A stretch of DNA of 64,000 nucleotides from Fasciolopsis buskii (GCA_008360955.1 LUCM01004720.1:295720-359719), one strand, 5' to 3'. Positions 22,490-35,369 are shown, numbered from the stretch's first letter. Notes: generated from the letters alone by a model not told the origin. Translations and numbers: made by a program.

Positions 22490-25400
22490 CTTGGATAAAA
22501 TCCGATGTGCGATGGGAACAGAAGAAAAAGTGAAACCAAAAAGAAACATTAAAATCAGTGGAAAGTGTTTGTTTAATCGTCGATGTTGTAGGTTGTCACC
22601 GGTAGCGGGAACCGAACCTCAGATTCCACTATTTTAGTGTGAAATCAAAACCTTTCGTATCCATTACTCGTGCTTATTATGGGTGAAATTGAGGAAGTGC
22701 AAGTTATTTCCATCTGTGCGCAAATGTTTTTGAATCAATGAAAAAGTTTGCTGTCAATACACCGCTGCAAATACTTGAGACTTAGTTGGTCACAGAAGGG
22801 CATATCTACGGAACATAGCTCGGTGATTCTACAAAAAGGCTTAGTTGTTGCATATCTAACTTGATATTGTAATATGCGCAAATATTAAACACCCTCCTGA
22901 AGCAAACTGGCAGAGTTTGAGCATACTTCCAGCTCGAAATTTAGAGAAATCGGTAATGGGTTGACAATTTCCCAGCGGAAATTTGGGGCATAGTTGAACA
23001 GTACTCGGAAATACTCATGGACAGAGCAATAACTCAGCAAGGTCAAAAGGGTGAAGACAGAAGTAAAGATGGTATTTATTAGAATCCCGTTTGAAGGTGA
23101 GAAAGGTCGCACAATCATTGAAAAGACACTCGCATGAGCAGCGAAGAATCCCTTTCTGCCAATGAGTACGGATATAGTGAAGACGTAAATCATTCACGGT
23201 TAATGAAACCACTTTTAAGTATTTAATAATGGTCTCCCGCCGCGCATAATTCCCAGTACTTCTTTCACCAACACATTCTTTCCAACCTCTTCGAATGGTT
23301 GGATAGGAAACACCATGTTTAACTGGATAGAATCCTTCGAAAACCTTAAATCCTCATTTTCCGTATGCACTAGCATTTCCCGCGTTTGATAATTGCGTAG
23401 AACTTGCCATAGTTCATCTTACTTTTTGTAGTTATGACAGCTTTTCATAGCCGTTGCACACGGAGTGTGATTTTTTTCTATTTCTGACCCCATTCACCCG
23501 ATTTGATCAACTTACGCAGATTCTTTTTCTCCTGTCCTCACATGTTTCGAGCATCCGCCCGAACGACAGTTCACGGCTTACAGCAAACCACAACTTTTAC
23601 ACTCACGCAATCATGGTTTCATCCACATGCATCGGTTAACGTGATAATTTTGGAAACCGGGTATTGAGTAAACAGTCTTGTGCACTACAAGTTAAAAGTC
23701 TTGCACGACAGTTGAAAATCTATTAATTGTTCATGACATCAGAATGATTTCACCTTACGACATTAGGTCATCAGCCCACGAAAATAACTGTAGAAGAAAA
23801 TGGGACATATTTAACCAACAATACATAATAATAATCATTTCTGTGACCGAAAACACGAAGTCAGATTATTCCACAGCTTGAAATGGTGTTACAAGTAAGC
23901 TCGACATCATTCCCGTCCTATTACGAAATATATCAAGAATGGCTTGTTTTTACTTATGTCAGATATGGTGGATCTGATGACATCTTGAGTAAATCTACTC
24001 TTGCCAGTGTGCCAGACATTCTCAGTTTGAAGTGACGACTAGATTTCCAACCGAATGGGGTGCAAATTCAAGTTAATTTTTGACTGGAAGTCAGAAAACG
24101 CACCAATGCGAACAGTCGATACCTGAACATGACCTTACCAACTCAGAATTGGATGGCGGTTGCGATTATTATTCATTCAGGGCATCAGAATGAAGTATTA
24201 TATAGCGTTGAGTATAATCTTCATATTTCGCACCCCAGTTGGGGAAACTTGAGCTGGTTTTATGGACCTATGCTTAGAAAATTACTCTTAGACTGTGACA
24301 TTCAGCCTTTGAACCAGAGGTGATACTGTGGAAGATATCCAGTAATCACTTGGTCCTCCATTATGTAGATAAACACCAACCAGGCAGTGAATCAAATTGT
24401 CTCTGACTGAAAGTTCACTGAACCGTAACCTCACATATTAAACCCGCTTTTGGAAGCTCTGTCAGTCAGTAGACCAAGACCAACACCATCGATTCAATGT
24501 ATCTGTCTAGCCTGATGTAAACCAAAACTTTTTCACTGGATCATTTCCCTATTCACTGACAGTGCGTCTATGTTGCTGCTCTGGGTCTCATTTCGACCAG
24601 GTCTAACAGATTTTGATTACACGACTGGAAAAGTTGAACGAAGTGTCTGCATGTTATAAACTGCATTTTTGTTCGTTCGGTTTAAAGGGATCAAGATGAT
24701 TTGTTGTTTCAAGTTAAAATTTTTTGACTTTTCGCGATCAACATTCGTCATTGCGCAGAACACAGTTGACAGTGCTGTTATGCACGTAGATTAACTCACG
24801 AAAATGTGAGCAGTTTGTCCAAATATCACAGTTAAGATCCAATAAGTTTATGGCTAAAATTTGAACCGGATTACGAATAGCCACTTTAAATTATACGAAT
24901 TGGGTTAAGGCAACGGAGAATTTTCTGCACCATCAGCCAACAGTTTTGCGAGCCCATTTTATGGTTGCATTAGAATTCTGCCAACATCACACCATTTTTT
25001 CTCCTGAAAATTAAGCTGCATTATCGTAAGATGAAACAACGATCTGATACCCAGAGTGCAAAGTAGTTTTGCTTCCGTACCGCGACTCATGTGAGAACGT
25101 GGTCAACCCATGCGGCAGGGAAAAAGCACTGGCTGACAAAACCCTCTGGACACAGGTGAATAACGCACGAGCCAAACTACTGATAGATGCAAGCCAATGG
25201 ACAAATACGAAATCTTCCAAGCACCTCATTTCGCGGACTGACTGAAAGTGGTCTGAAATTTTCGTGACATGCTCAGAGGCGAGCGGCGGTACCGCTTAAA
25301 ATGAAGACCAAAGAAGAGAGCATGAGTCCGAGAGGCCGGAAGAAATCAGCTAACGAATCCTAACTTGATTATGACAAATAAAGAGCAATTGTGTTGACCG

Positions 25401-26347
25401 GACAGAGCCTATCTGTTTGTTCTCGATTGGTTAAACAGGGTGGGGTTGAACTAGAATCAGGATGAACGACTGGAGACGTTAGAGTTAGCGACTATGATAA
25501 TAATGTTATAAAACCATTGTCATCTTAATTCGCTATAACATTCGAGCAGATATTTTTGGTGCGTATTGAAAGATCTATACAGTATAATGCAATACATTAC
25601 AGTAGAATACAATACAATAGCAAGGACTGCCTCATTGAATGACTAAGAAGACTTAGAGATTCAACTTCGTCATAATTGTGTCTGATCTCTGTGCACTCGT
25701 TTTAGACGACTAGGTTAGGTGGGATTTTACAGTCGGGAGATGCATGCACCTAATGGCGCAACAAAAAAACAATGTTAACGAGAAGATACATGTTTTCTTG
25801 TTGACATTTTATTCACAGTGGGTATACATATACCCTGATCAGTATAGAGGCTGTGGCCCACTGGAAATGTTAAATTTTCCGTATTGAATCAGAAGTATCG
25901 TGTTCGTTGTTTTCTTTGTCTCCTTTGATAGTTTGATTCCTACCGGTATTGGTTCTTTAGGGACTTGCAAGAAAGACGAGTGAATCTAATCACGAAATGG
26001 TAGTCAAAACATCTAGTATCGTAATTGTTACGAAATGTAACTTGCAACTCATGTATAGACAGGCGGATTCAGGTTGGCATGCGGTTCCTGCCAATTTACC
26101 AAAGTTCATAAGATTGCGTAAGCATGCCGTTTCCCCTAGGAGTGTGCCTGAAATAACGAAGCATCTTTCTGGCACTGGTTAAATATTCAGCCTTAATTGT
26201 AAATGGAAAATATCGAACAATGCTGCTAAATGTGCCTGACTGTCAATAGCGCTGTGGCCACAATTGCTCTCGCTAGTTGGCAATATACTAGGGGCTTGTG
26301 AATTTGATAGTAAAATTAGGCATTTCAGAACCAAGAAACCATCTCAC
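22490..26347. other. Receptor intron sequence
   Basis: Contains the AATAC tract and small ORFs (22885-23212 minus, 24129-24323 plus, 25011-25229 minus) without recognised families or convincing splice sites. Confidence 0.5.
25578..25620. repeat. Degenerate (AATAC)n tract
   Basis: Imperfect AATAC-type pentamers. This is the same motif, in the plus orientation, as the ATACA tail of the retroelement at 57.8 kb. It may mark the 3' tail of an otherwise unreadable insertion. Confidence 0.6.
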
Positions 26348-26450
26348 CTGATTTTGGTCTGCTTGCAGCATACTATCCAACAGACTGAGGAGCCGAGTAA
26401 ACTGGGCGCTTCCGGATTCAGGGATTAGATGACGCGCATGCTGTATGATC
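26348..26450 (-). CDS. ITPR: IP3 receptor exon 10
   Basis: One base plus 34 codons, ending phase 0. The acceptor ttttgcctctgacag and donor gtgagat are both good. The peptide starts IIQHARHLIPES and ends RLLSLLDSMLQADQNQ. These match KLIKHTKQLLEE and IKVLQTLREMM of animal IP3 receptors. The missing first two bases of its opening codon must come from an exon between 26451 and 39489 that I could not find. The intron in between holds two RTE-like elements. Confidence 0.82.
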
Positions 26451-27409
26451 CTGTCAGAGGCAAAATAGAACGTTCAGTGGCAAAATCAACTCCCTACCGA
26501 TTTCCTCATTCCTCATGAATTACTAGGTACCAAGCACCTGAACAAAAATCGCACCATTTTTATAATGCAATGGCATATTACGAAAATGAGGCATGTGGCC
26601 GTCACCATATTCCTTTCATGTGTTGAGGATTGTTAGTGTTAAAATGTTGGAATGAGATAAACACCGAAACCACGAGTTCAGGTCCGATTTGCCAAATATG
26701 TGTTACTGCAAAGTCGAAGGCCATCTTTATTTACGTTATTGTGAAGATCCGGCAGAAACAAAAATCGGTAAATGAGTAAATTATGTGGACGTCACTAGGT
26801 TTACAATTCAGTCGTCTTTGAGGCAATACGATATTCAACACTGGTCTGGGACAGAATAATGCACATCGGCATCGTAGTTTCTTTTAAACTGTTAATTTCT
26901 AGAACGAAAATATTCAGATGTTTCTTTTCACAGAAATTTGAGAGCATTAACTGTCACTCCAGTGCAGCAGGTGCATTCAGAGTGAGTCGTCTTCTATTCA
27001 GTTTGCACTGAAAAGTAATTATTTGGTTGATGTGATTTGCATACTCTTCTACTCTGGTCGGTCCCAAAACGACTACAATACAGGAGGGAGGTCTAAGCTC
27101 TGGTGGCTAAGGAGATGATAGACTTGTAGGTTTTGCAGTAAAAGCCAGTTCATTCTTCATCTTGAAGCCAGTGTTTCGAGGGCATGCACATTCAAAAATG
27201 GCAAGCCATAATTGTCATAGTAATGTCTCCAAATACTTATTACAAAACACCGTAAAATTTTATTGATCTTTAACGGGATTAGTTCAGTTCAGATTGTACA
27301 ACCAGCACCGTCGGACCGACGTGTTCTGGCTTTCTTTGCTGCCATGCAGCACTAACCATTCAAGGGGAAAAAAACAAAGATTAGTGAAAGGTCAATTACA
27401 AAATATTAA

Positions 27410-30075
27410 GTCAGATGACCATCTGGAAGAAACGAGACTTCGCATGTAATGAGGCCACTGACCGCGACATTCAACCATATCACCCACTGTTTGTAATCTT
27501 CTCTTGAGAAGACCTTGTGAGCTCTAGACTGGCGGTCCAACTGGACCTACAGGAGGCAGCCCGCTGATTAAAGTTTTGACACTTTTTGCCTGTGTCGTCG
27601 ACTCACCAACTCGGACCATATTCCAGCCATTACTCACCCCGAAAAACAGTCTGCCAACAGGGAGTATGTCCATGTGCATGCACAAAACGCGTCATTAAAA
27701 GGAACATATTCAAATTCAGTGCTTATTCTTCGTGAACTCTGATGAAAGATCGTCGTAAGCAGGAACTGGGCTTCGGCTGTTCGCACACGGTGATTGAAGG
27801 AGCGACACAAATTTGTCTGGCACACACTTAAGTGAGAGGCTCAGCCACGGAGATCATGGGTCTACGAAATATGTGGCCATGTTCTAAGATCCGTCTTAAA
27901 GTGAAAATGTGGTCAGCATAACCTCGACCGGAACGGAAGCCTGTTTGGTTCTCATGCATACACTCTCCACGAGCGCTAAATAATCGGTGGAGGATAATGC
28001 CTGCGAGCACTTTTGATGCAATGCTTATTAAATTAATTCGTGTGTGTTTTCACACCATTTATTGTGTAAATCAGCGATTCATACCAGTCCTTTGTAATTT
28101 CCCCCTGCCTAGATTGGTCCCAGAACTTTTGTTAATTTGTTAACTCTTGTTAACTTGTAACGAAGATCTTGCTTACTCTTCCCTGCCCATCCAGAAAAAG
28201 GATGACGTGACAGTCCGTCTGTTCCAACGGCCTTATACCCTTCATAAGAAAAACCTATTTCTTGGTCATCCCTCATTTTGCCGATGCCAGGTGCTGCATC
28301 CACCTGCATTGGTTCACTTGCCTACCAGTGAAAAGGTTATGTGTTAGCGGTCAACTAACTATTCCATACGTGTCCGTTTAGTGCAATAGCCGAAAATCCT
28401 GAGAGTGAATCAGTGTGCCGTCGGATTCCTTAAACACCTTGTTTACGATCAGCTTCCGTGGACCAGGACTCTTAATCAGATGGTAAAGGTTGCGATCACT
28501 GCGTACAGCTGTACGCTTTTTCATTTCTCTAAATTTCCCCATCCACTACTGTCTGCAGTCATTTTCCAGACGACGCCTCAGAGATTTCCGCAGCTCATTG
28601 TATGTTGTATCCCATGGAGATGGATCTGCGAGCATCTAACAGTGCAGCTGAAGTCGAGAATATCCTTAATTTCCCAGGTTTATTTAGCAAGGGGTCATGG
28701 AGGGCAGTTACTGCGGATTGTACGGCTTCTTTGATTTGTCTTCAGTGCTTGCTCGGATCCTGGGCATTTTGTTGAGACGACAACGGCATTGAAAACTCCG
28801 ATTGGAACTAAAATCGGAGATTATCGTCTAGAGTCACTTTGCAGGACGTGTTTTTTCGTGCTGGTTTGACCACAGACTAGGCCCACTCATAAGCGAGCAC
28901 GGACCGAGGTGTGATCTGAGTCCACGGATGTGGACTAGGAGGATTCGGAGCAATCCCGACTGTCACGCCCTCGGTGACCCAAACGGCAATGCGCATTCAA
29001 CCTGAGTCAAACTCTGCGAACGTAAAGAAGTGTGCCACGTGAGCCACTATCACTTTTATAAAAAACGGTGTTCGCCAGGAACAGCCTGTGGTCAAAACTA
29101 ACTTAGATTAGGCTATCCACGTTGCTAGTGCGATTGGCGGGAACAGATAATCTACCTCCCATAGCAGTTCCGTCTCAACCAAGTACCTAAGTTGGGTGCT
29201 AAAATCACCAGCAGTAACCGCAACGTTCGTTGGATGCACCCGTCGGAATAATCAAAACAACTGCCGGTAGACCACGTCTTTCGCCTCAGGCGAGTTGCAG
29301 TTGGTTGATGGAAACACAGACATGACGAACAAACAAAGACGCTTCAGTCGATTGCTATTTACATGTACAGAACCGAGCAACCGAACTACACACAAACGGC
29401 CGTGGACTGGAACCCAGTTGAACCGTGCACTTTCAGCTCGCACGATCAGAGCGGTCCCAACGCCAGCCTAAACACAAGCATTCGAAACCAGGTACCCAAT
29501 ACTCGAAGAACGGCACAAGAGAATTAGATCGCATGTGGGATACAAAAACAGTTTATATAACTAGAATCTTGAATGAGAGAGTTGGAGATGCAATATGCAA
29601 ATGCCATAAAGTTTCGAGTGTTCTGACTGAAGTTGTCTGACGCCCGACTCGAGAGCACTGAAGACAGCTAGGTAATTTGAGCAGTTCGTCTTAATTAACT
29701 AGTGTAAACTATTTCTTCTTCGCCTTCTAATGCTGCGGTCACGTGAAACCCTCGAGTGACAAATTCTTCGTGTTATCTTAAGTAGTCCCGGCGTCGAAAA
29801 AATGGAAATTAGAAAGGTTCTTTGTTGAAGATGTGCTGATGGTATTCCCGCAGTCGATACTTCGTAGCTCTGCACACTGCAGAAGAGTTTTTCTTTGGGA
29901 ACCCTAATCAGAGTCTTCGGTTCAAAAGTCTCACCAACAAGGCAGTAGTACCTTAACTTGCAGTGCTCGCTGCAATGGGCAGCACGATTCTTATCATCCT
30001 GTGCGACGGCCGATGCAGTCAGAAATTACTTTTATTCGTGTGATTTATTGTAAAGTGTTGACGGCTTGCCCAAGT
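27410..30075 (-). mobile_element. RTE-like non-LTR retrotransposon copy A (decayed)
   Basis: Pieces of an endonuclease plus reverse transcriptase polyprotein read on the minus strand in order. They are an LPIA segment (30033-29964), an endonuclease stretch with VVRLLGSVHVNSNRLKRLCL (29443-29252), the RT finger block QTGFRSGRGYADHIFTLRRI (28010-27828) and a C-terminal GQWPHYMRSLVSS segment near 27480. Stops and frameshifts break every part. The element lies in the receptor intron, in the same direction as the host gene. No target-site duplication was found by eye. Confidence 0.75.
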
Positions 30076-31506
30076 GATTCCAGTGGCTAATCAGCAGAGT
30101 TTTTAGAGTTCTCACTCAAGACCTCGGGTACTTGCAAGAACCTGTCCACAAAGCAGAGAAAAGTAACTGATTGAAAGCTCAACTAGTTGAATCATATATT
30201 CTTCCACCTATTTTTCCGAACGGTTTACCAGCACAAGTCAGTGCCAACCTGGAGGACCAGGCGAGATTTCCGTCAGGCTTCTACCCACTGACCTTCCAGA
30301 CATGAAGGAATCTTCATTTCAAGATAAGTCATCTTGTGTAACTCTTTGGGCCATGGAGGAATGCAAATTCATGGGGAACCGGGAATTCTCGGATAGTTTC
30401 ACTGACTGTCTATGGTTAGCGGCCCAAGCTTGAAGATAACTAAAATTATCACTCGCCATTGCGGGTAATAGTTTATCTCAAATCGAAACAGTCTACAAAA
30501 TACCCATTCGGACCTCGCGAGTCAGACTATTGCAAAGTTTTCCCAACTGCCACCCCGAAAATTTAGTCGGATAATGAGCTGCACGGTTGATAATGAGAAA
30601 TTGCGAAAAACGGTAAACCCAAGACGACCAGTTTGTTGAACAGTGCGACACGCTCTCAACCAAGCCCAAAAAGGGTGATGTATAGTAGAGAATTCTGTAC
30701 AAGTTCATTTTCTAATTCGTCATATCGCACGGAAGTTGAACGCTTTTTCCTAATAATTTTCATTTTCCTTTAACCCCTGTAATAAAACGATATTGATTAT
30801 TGCAAAACATTATGAAATCCAACGGAAATCTGTAGAATAGTATCAAATTTAAGTTGTAGGGCTTCACACTGCCCTTCCCGGAAGACATTCACAAACATCA
30901 CTCAGCGTGTTATATATATCTGCAATCATAAAATCAAATTTTTCTGCTAACGAAAAGATTTCCCTTGGCACCGCTGGTTATATCTATGCTAGTCTCGTCT
31001 GATTCAAGTCTGTATGTTGATTCCGTCATCATCCGCAGTCAGATAACTAATACCTTTCCAAATTCTTGCCATTTCATTCTGTTATTCTTTTGGATTTTTC
31101 TGGCCAACGCATTATTTTGTCGATTGTCAGTAGGATTAAGGCTGCGTAAGATCCGGTGATGGTAACACACAGGGCTAAGGCGTATGTGTTCCACATCACT
31201 GCAGAGATAGTAAAGCATTAGCAAAATTGGCCTATAGTTGACGGACCATACTACTTCGAAATCAGTGGGGATTGGCAACGATTTGTATTAAGCGGTATAG
31301 ATTCAAATCCTTATTTGTAGGAAATTCACGAAGATTCTGTTCGTTTGTGTTCTTCTCTCTGTTATAGTCAGCTGGCTTAATAGGACATCAGAAGTCTAAA
31401 AATGACGCACAGGTAGGCGATCATTTTCTCTGCATGTCAGAATTGTTTTCATTTCTCTCAAAAAATCCTGGCAATCCTGAATGAATCGACTCCTGTGTGT
31501 TTGCAG
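30076..31506. other. Receptor intron sequence
   Basis: Small ORFs at 30493-30708 (minus) and 30965-31278 (both strands). No family is recognised. Retroelement debris is possible next to copy A. Confidence 0.4.
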
Positions 31507-31556
31507 TGGATTGTAACTGGCAGTTGTCAGTCAATCTAGATCTACATTGGTTTGGG
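31507..31556 (+). CDS. Antisense nested gene, exon f
   Basis: Two bases plus 16 codons (DCNWQLSVNLDLHWFG). It lies between a very good acceptor (ctcctgtgtgtttgcag) and the donor gtgagaga. Only one of three frames is open, and it is the one needed after exon e and before exon g. The intron before it is about 13 kb and contains receptor exons on the opposite strand and two retroelement fragments. Confidence 0.55.
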
Positions 31557-31981
31557 GTGAGAGAAAGAACTACTCACGCATTTCGAATCTGAGCGGAATA
31601 GTGCCACTTTACATTGAGTGTTCCTGTGACATGTAAAATGAATATGGGTCAATTCATAACCGTATTATTTGTTCTCGTATGTATAAATTAAACCATATAA
31701 TTAAACAGTTCAGCACAGTCTAATTGGTTGTTAGTTGATTGACATTTTCTTTGATGGGAATAATCGATCACTACTTAAAATTGAACGCCACCGAAACAAA
31801 AACACCCAGACAATGGTTCAAAGAAATATTAGAAAAGTGTTTATAATTTGTAAATGAACAAAAACTAAATGGTCATAGGAACTAGATAACTAATGCCTAG
31901 CTGTTGAAAACTACAATACAGAGAGGCGTGATAAGCGGGACTAAAAAATCGGATACAATAAATTAAGGAAACTGATAGTGA

Positions 31982-32085
31982 TCAATTCATGGTGTCTATA
32001 CACGCTTTAATGAGCGGCTCGGTGAGAAAAATAGCCAACCAATATATGATGCATTTAGCACCAGCCAATTCATAGATTACCCAAG
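31982..32085 (+). CDS. Coding-like segment ending at a consensus donor
   Basis: Plus-strand frame of 34 codons plus two bases, open up to the donor gtgagtggg. The peptide includes GVYTRFNERLGEKNSQPIYD and AFSTSQFIDYP. Its phase does not fit between exons f and g of the antisense gene without another unseen exon. So it is either an alternative exon or part of a mobile element. The acceptor is not resolved. Confidence 0.3.
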
Positions 32086-33187
32086 GTGAGTGGGGCACTG
32101 TTTGTCAGTCAGTACGCCCTCTCGCACTCTATCAAGGCTATTAAAGCCTGGGTGTCAAAGAACCGGAATAACGTCAGATTTTGGCCTACTAGTCACACCT
32201 GATAGAAGGTTTACGGAAATCAGTAGGGGGAAAAACCGGTTTTCTTCTAGTCGGTCAGTTAGCAGAATTCACCCGTAGAATTGAAAGGCGGAGGTAGGCT
32301 TGCCTTTTTCCCGTCCAAAGCTGGGGTTAGCACCTTGGCTGTATGAGTGTGAAAATCTTCAGTTCTATTCCGACTCAGTAGATGCACTTCCTTGCGTTTG
32401 ATAATTCGCTAGGATGAGGTGCAAAAGTGACAGATGGTTTCGGTGTCAACTATATTACGAAATCAGACTTTGGTGATAATGCTGCATATGACGAAAAAAG
32501 CAGATCTTTTCCAGACGATTTGTTCGCCCTTCCCTAATAGTTCGACCATGTACTAATATAAACCACCAGTTCTCTTACTATTAGCACCGATCGAAGTGTC
32601 AAGACGCGGGAGGGTGTGTTTGTGTGAACAGCTCGCTCTAGATAATTTAGCTATCATAATGATAACCTGCGTCGTTTACTTGGATATGAATGCATTTCGG
32701 TCGAAATTCACACCAGAATACGACATGCTGGGTGTCCGGTATCCTTGGCATTGACGATTCCAATCCAACTGGCATAGTTTTGTCACCAGATTAATTTGTT
32801 CCTCTTTGATTTTCACAATTAGGTGTCGTTGAAGTTGATCAACAATGGACTAGAAACAAGGGATATAAAAAAATATCACATGGTATCAGAAAAAACTGAC
32901 CGTCTTGTCTTATATAGGTCAACAAATGCTATCGAATTTCTCGAAAATTGTTTATATCCAAGGATGGAGAAAAATTTTGGTTACGTTCCGACCGAATAAC
33001 CGAACTATTAGATGTTTGAATCTAAATGACATTGCATAATCGACTGGTTACGTTACTAGCCCAAAGTTACACAAATCACAGTTCCACCGAGGCACAAACG
33101 CTCCATAAATTTAGAATTCTAGGCTCAACTATGCTCAAGCTCTGACGGTATGTCACCAAAAATCAACCACCCGAAAGCTAAACTCAC
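32086..33187. other. Intron sequence between antisense exon f and the kinase-like exon
   Basis: A short minus-strand stretch near 32390-32260 with LSRNRTEDFHTHTAKV looks like old mobile-element sequence. Nothing else is seen. Confidence 0.4.
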
Positions 33188-33374
33188 CGACAAAGGCCCA
33201 CATAAGAACAGAGCATTTTTCTGGAATGCTACCAAATTGCATCTTCGGTTTTATTTCCACAAATTTTGGCCGGGTTGGTAAATCCGATGTGCAATCGTCA
33301 AAGACAGTTGTTCTTATACAGTTTCGTACGTCCTCAGAAGTCGAGGAATGAAACAGGATAGTTGCTGGACTCTC
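33188..33374 (-). CDS. IPPK: Inositol-pentakisphosphate 2-kinase-like exon
   Basis: Minus-strand exon of 62 codons plus one base. An in-frame stop abuts the acceptor (gtgacagtcatag) and the donor is the consensus gtgagttt. The peptide includes RTTVFDDCTSDLPTRPKFVE, then IKPKMQFGS. The RPxFVEIKPKxxF pattern is the substrate-binding signature of inositol-pentakisphosphate 2-kinases (the enzyme making InsP6), where animals have CVEIKPKCGF. A second donor, gtagca at 33232, would end the exon right after that motif, where the family also has a boundary. The other kinase exons were not found, so this may be one exon of a nested gene or a fragment. Confidence 0.52.
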
Positions 33375-34459
33375 CTATGACTGTCACAAATAAATTTGGA
33401 AACCCCTTCTTAACTTGAAGGTGACAACTGCTGGTACATCCACACCCCTTCAAGTCTGTCTATAACATTTCTCAAATTATTGTCATTGTACGAAACTGTT
33501 GAGATTTTGCTTCCGTAGGCCTGAATTGTGATCCATTCCATGTGGGGGCACATTAGCGCGGCGTTTTATGTGAGGCACTGATTGCCTCTGCAGTCTGTAA
33601 GTACATGAAATCGTGAGAAGCCTTGTGAAACGGCGGTATGCTGCCGCTCAACTTCGAATATTTCGACGTGACTCCGAATACTTTTGACCCAATTCCAGAA
33701 TAACGCGGGAAATGTCATAATTATGTGATGCACTGACTGAACTAATTGGGGGACACAAACGAAAGGATTGTTTATCACTCTTTGATTTCACAGTGTTGAG
33801 ATTTGTTTATTAGGTCTGGTGATCCGAATTCAAAATAATCACCGGAGAGGGTGAATAATAAATGCGCGAACAGCCTATTCATGGTGAAAAGATACACGGC
33901 CTTCTACGATTTAGCCAAAAATTTCAAATTACCTGCACGTCCGTCTAAACAGGCCAGCAAAATGCGGCAACAATAGTACTAGACATCGAAGCTTTTTGGC
34001 AGTCGATGGTTTCAGATATTGATGCGTTTCGTGGCTCAAACTGATGGCATTCGGGTCACTGTGGTTGCTAACTTTAGACTTTAAACTGCATATTTGTGTC
34101 CCGGGTTTGATCGGGTCCTCAACGATACAGTGTTTTTAAGCGTACGTGTTACTGTTTTCATTTGAAATCTGGATACCGATAGTTCTATAGAGCCATATTT
34201 ATTTGTTTGCAAAATTTGTAATCGTACTGGTAGTATGTATATACGAATAGGCTCACCAGCTAACAAATAGCTTGCGTTCACAGTGAAGTATCTGGATAGT
34301 TTTCTCGAAAAGAATTTTCCCTAAATTACCTTTATAAATCCCAGTCCACTGAAGTGAAAGGTGCAGTGAAGTGAAATGATAGCGTTATTTCCAGTTTCTC
34401 CAATTGAACGTCCTTAAGCCTGTTGGAAGATCTGTTGAACAGTAGTTAAGGATTAGTTT
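33375..34459. other. Intron sequence upstream of the kinase-like exon
   Basis: A 48-codon minus-strand frame (about 33557-33411) reads MEWITIQAYGSKIS, then NNLRNVIDRLEG. It is protein-like but unassigned. It could belong to the kinase-like gene or to an element. Confidence 0.3.
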
Positions 34460-34593
34460 GTTTCGCTCATGAGGAAATTCAAGTGCGTCCATAATGCCTC
34501 GTACAAGTTGTGTGCCAGATTTCTTGGCAAAGAAACGACTGACCTGAATGGGCCTCTATCTTTGTGCATTTTTGGAAGACCACAATCTAAACG
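34460..34593 (-). mobile_element. Penelope-like RT fragment
   Basis: Minus-strand frame reading LDCGLPKMHKDRGPFRSVVS, then LPRNLAHNLYEALW. The GLPK(I/M)HK...(P)xRP(V/I)VS pattern is characteristic of Penelope-like element reverse transcriptases. A stop follows shortly after, so only a fragment remains. It sits about 80 bases before the terminal exon of the antisense gene. Confidence 0.6.
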
Positions 34594-34671
34594 CAAATCT
34601 TAGCGAACACAAGTCTTCGAAAATCACTAATTACTGGTCGGAATAAAGCAGCATTTCCATTGTTCCTCCAG

Positions 34672-34761
34672 GTACTCATAAACTGGGCTCGTGAGTCAGA
34701 GTTCGCGGAGTTGTATGATTCCATGCGTCATCCAGACGATTTCATTCCAAAAGCTTCTTAA
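34672..34761 (+). CDS. Antisense nested gene, terminal exon g
   Basis: Terminal exon of 29 codons and a stop, after the excellent acceptor ttccattgttcctccag. The peptide includes VLINWARESEFAELYDSM, then RHPDDFIPKAS. It joins exon f in phase 0, giving a Trp-rich HWFG-VLINWARE junction. An AATAAA signal follows at 34964, about 200 bases downstream, as expected for a 3' end. This is the best evidence that the plus-strand exons are a real gene. The function is not recognised. Confidence 0.62.
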   Translation, partial: VLINWARESEFAELYDSMRHPDDFIPKAS

Positions 34762-34963
34762 CATGAAATCGTAAGTACTATATTAGGGGAAAGGAAGTTC
34801 ATAAAAATGGTCCCGAGGTCAGGGATTGGTTGGCAGCAAAGGCTTAGTGGACCGAGGAAATCAGATTTTATAGCGTGGCAGCGAAATGTGACAGCTGAGG
34901 GTGGGATTACGTTTTATACTAACCAACAGTTTGAAAACCTTGAGTGTTATTTCTAGAAAGGCA

Positions 34964-34969
34964 AATAAA
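34964..34969 (+). promoter_or_regulatory. Polyadenylation signal for the antisense nested gene
   Basis: A canonical AATAAA lies about 200 bases after the stop codon at 34761 on the same strand. No closer canonical signal was seen. AT-rich intron sequence makes chance matches common, so this is supportive only. Confidence 0.4.
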
Positions 34970-35369
34970 CTAAGTATTTGCTCTAGGTACTGCGAGAAAT
35001 ACTCCATTTTCCATGGTCCACGATAATCAGTGGCACCAAGTGATCTATTTGGTTGTCAGTGCATACTATCTGTAGGTACTGATGCAAGCAGCAGATCGGA
35101 AATACACAGAATCATCACCACCATCGTTCAGTGTTAAACAGCAAGATTAGCCTCACTGAACGCTGCCCTTTTCCCCAAGGTTACATGTGTTCTATAAAAA
35201 GAGTGAATATCCAAGGGGAACAGGAAGTGGATCTACACGGGTGGCAAAAGACTAGAATGCTACTCTAGCCAACATACGGAACAAGGCTCAACTGTACAAA
35301 CGCGCTCTTTCAATCACTCTCATTCGACAGAAAATGACAACACGATCACCACTGTTCACGGTTCAGTAT

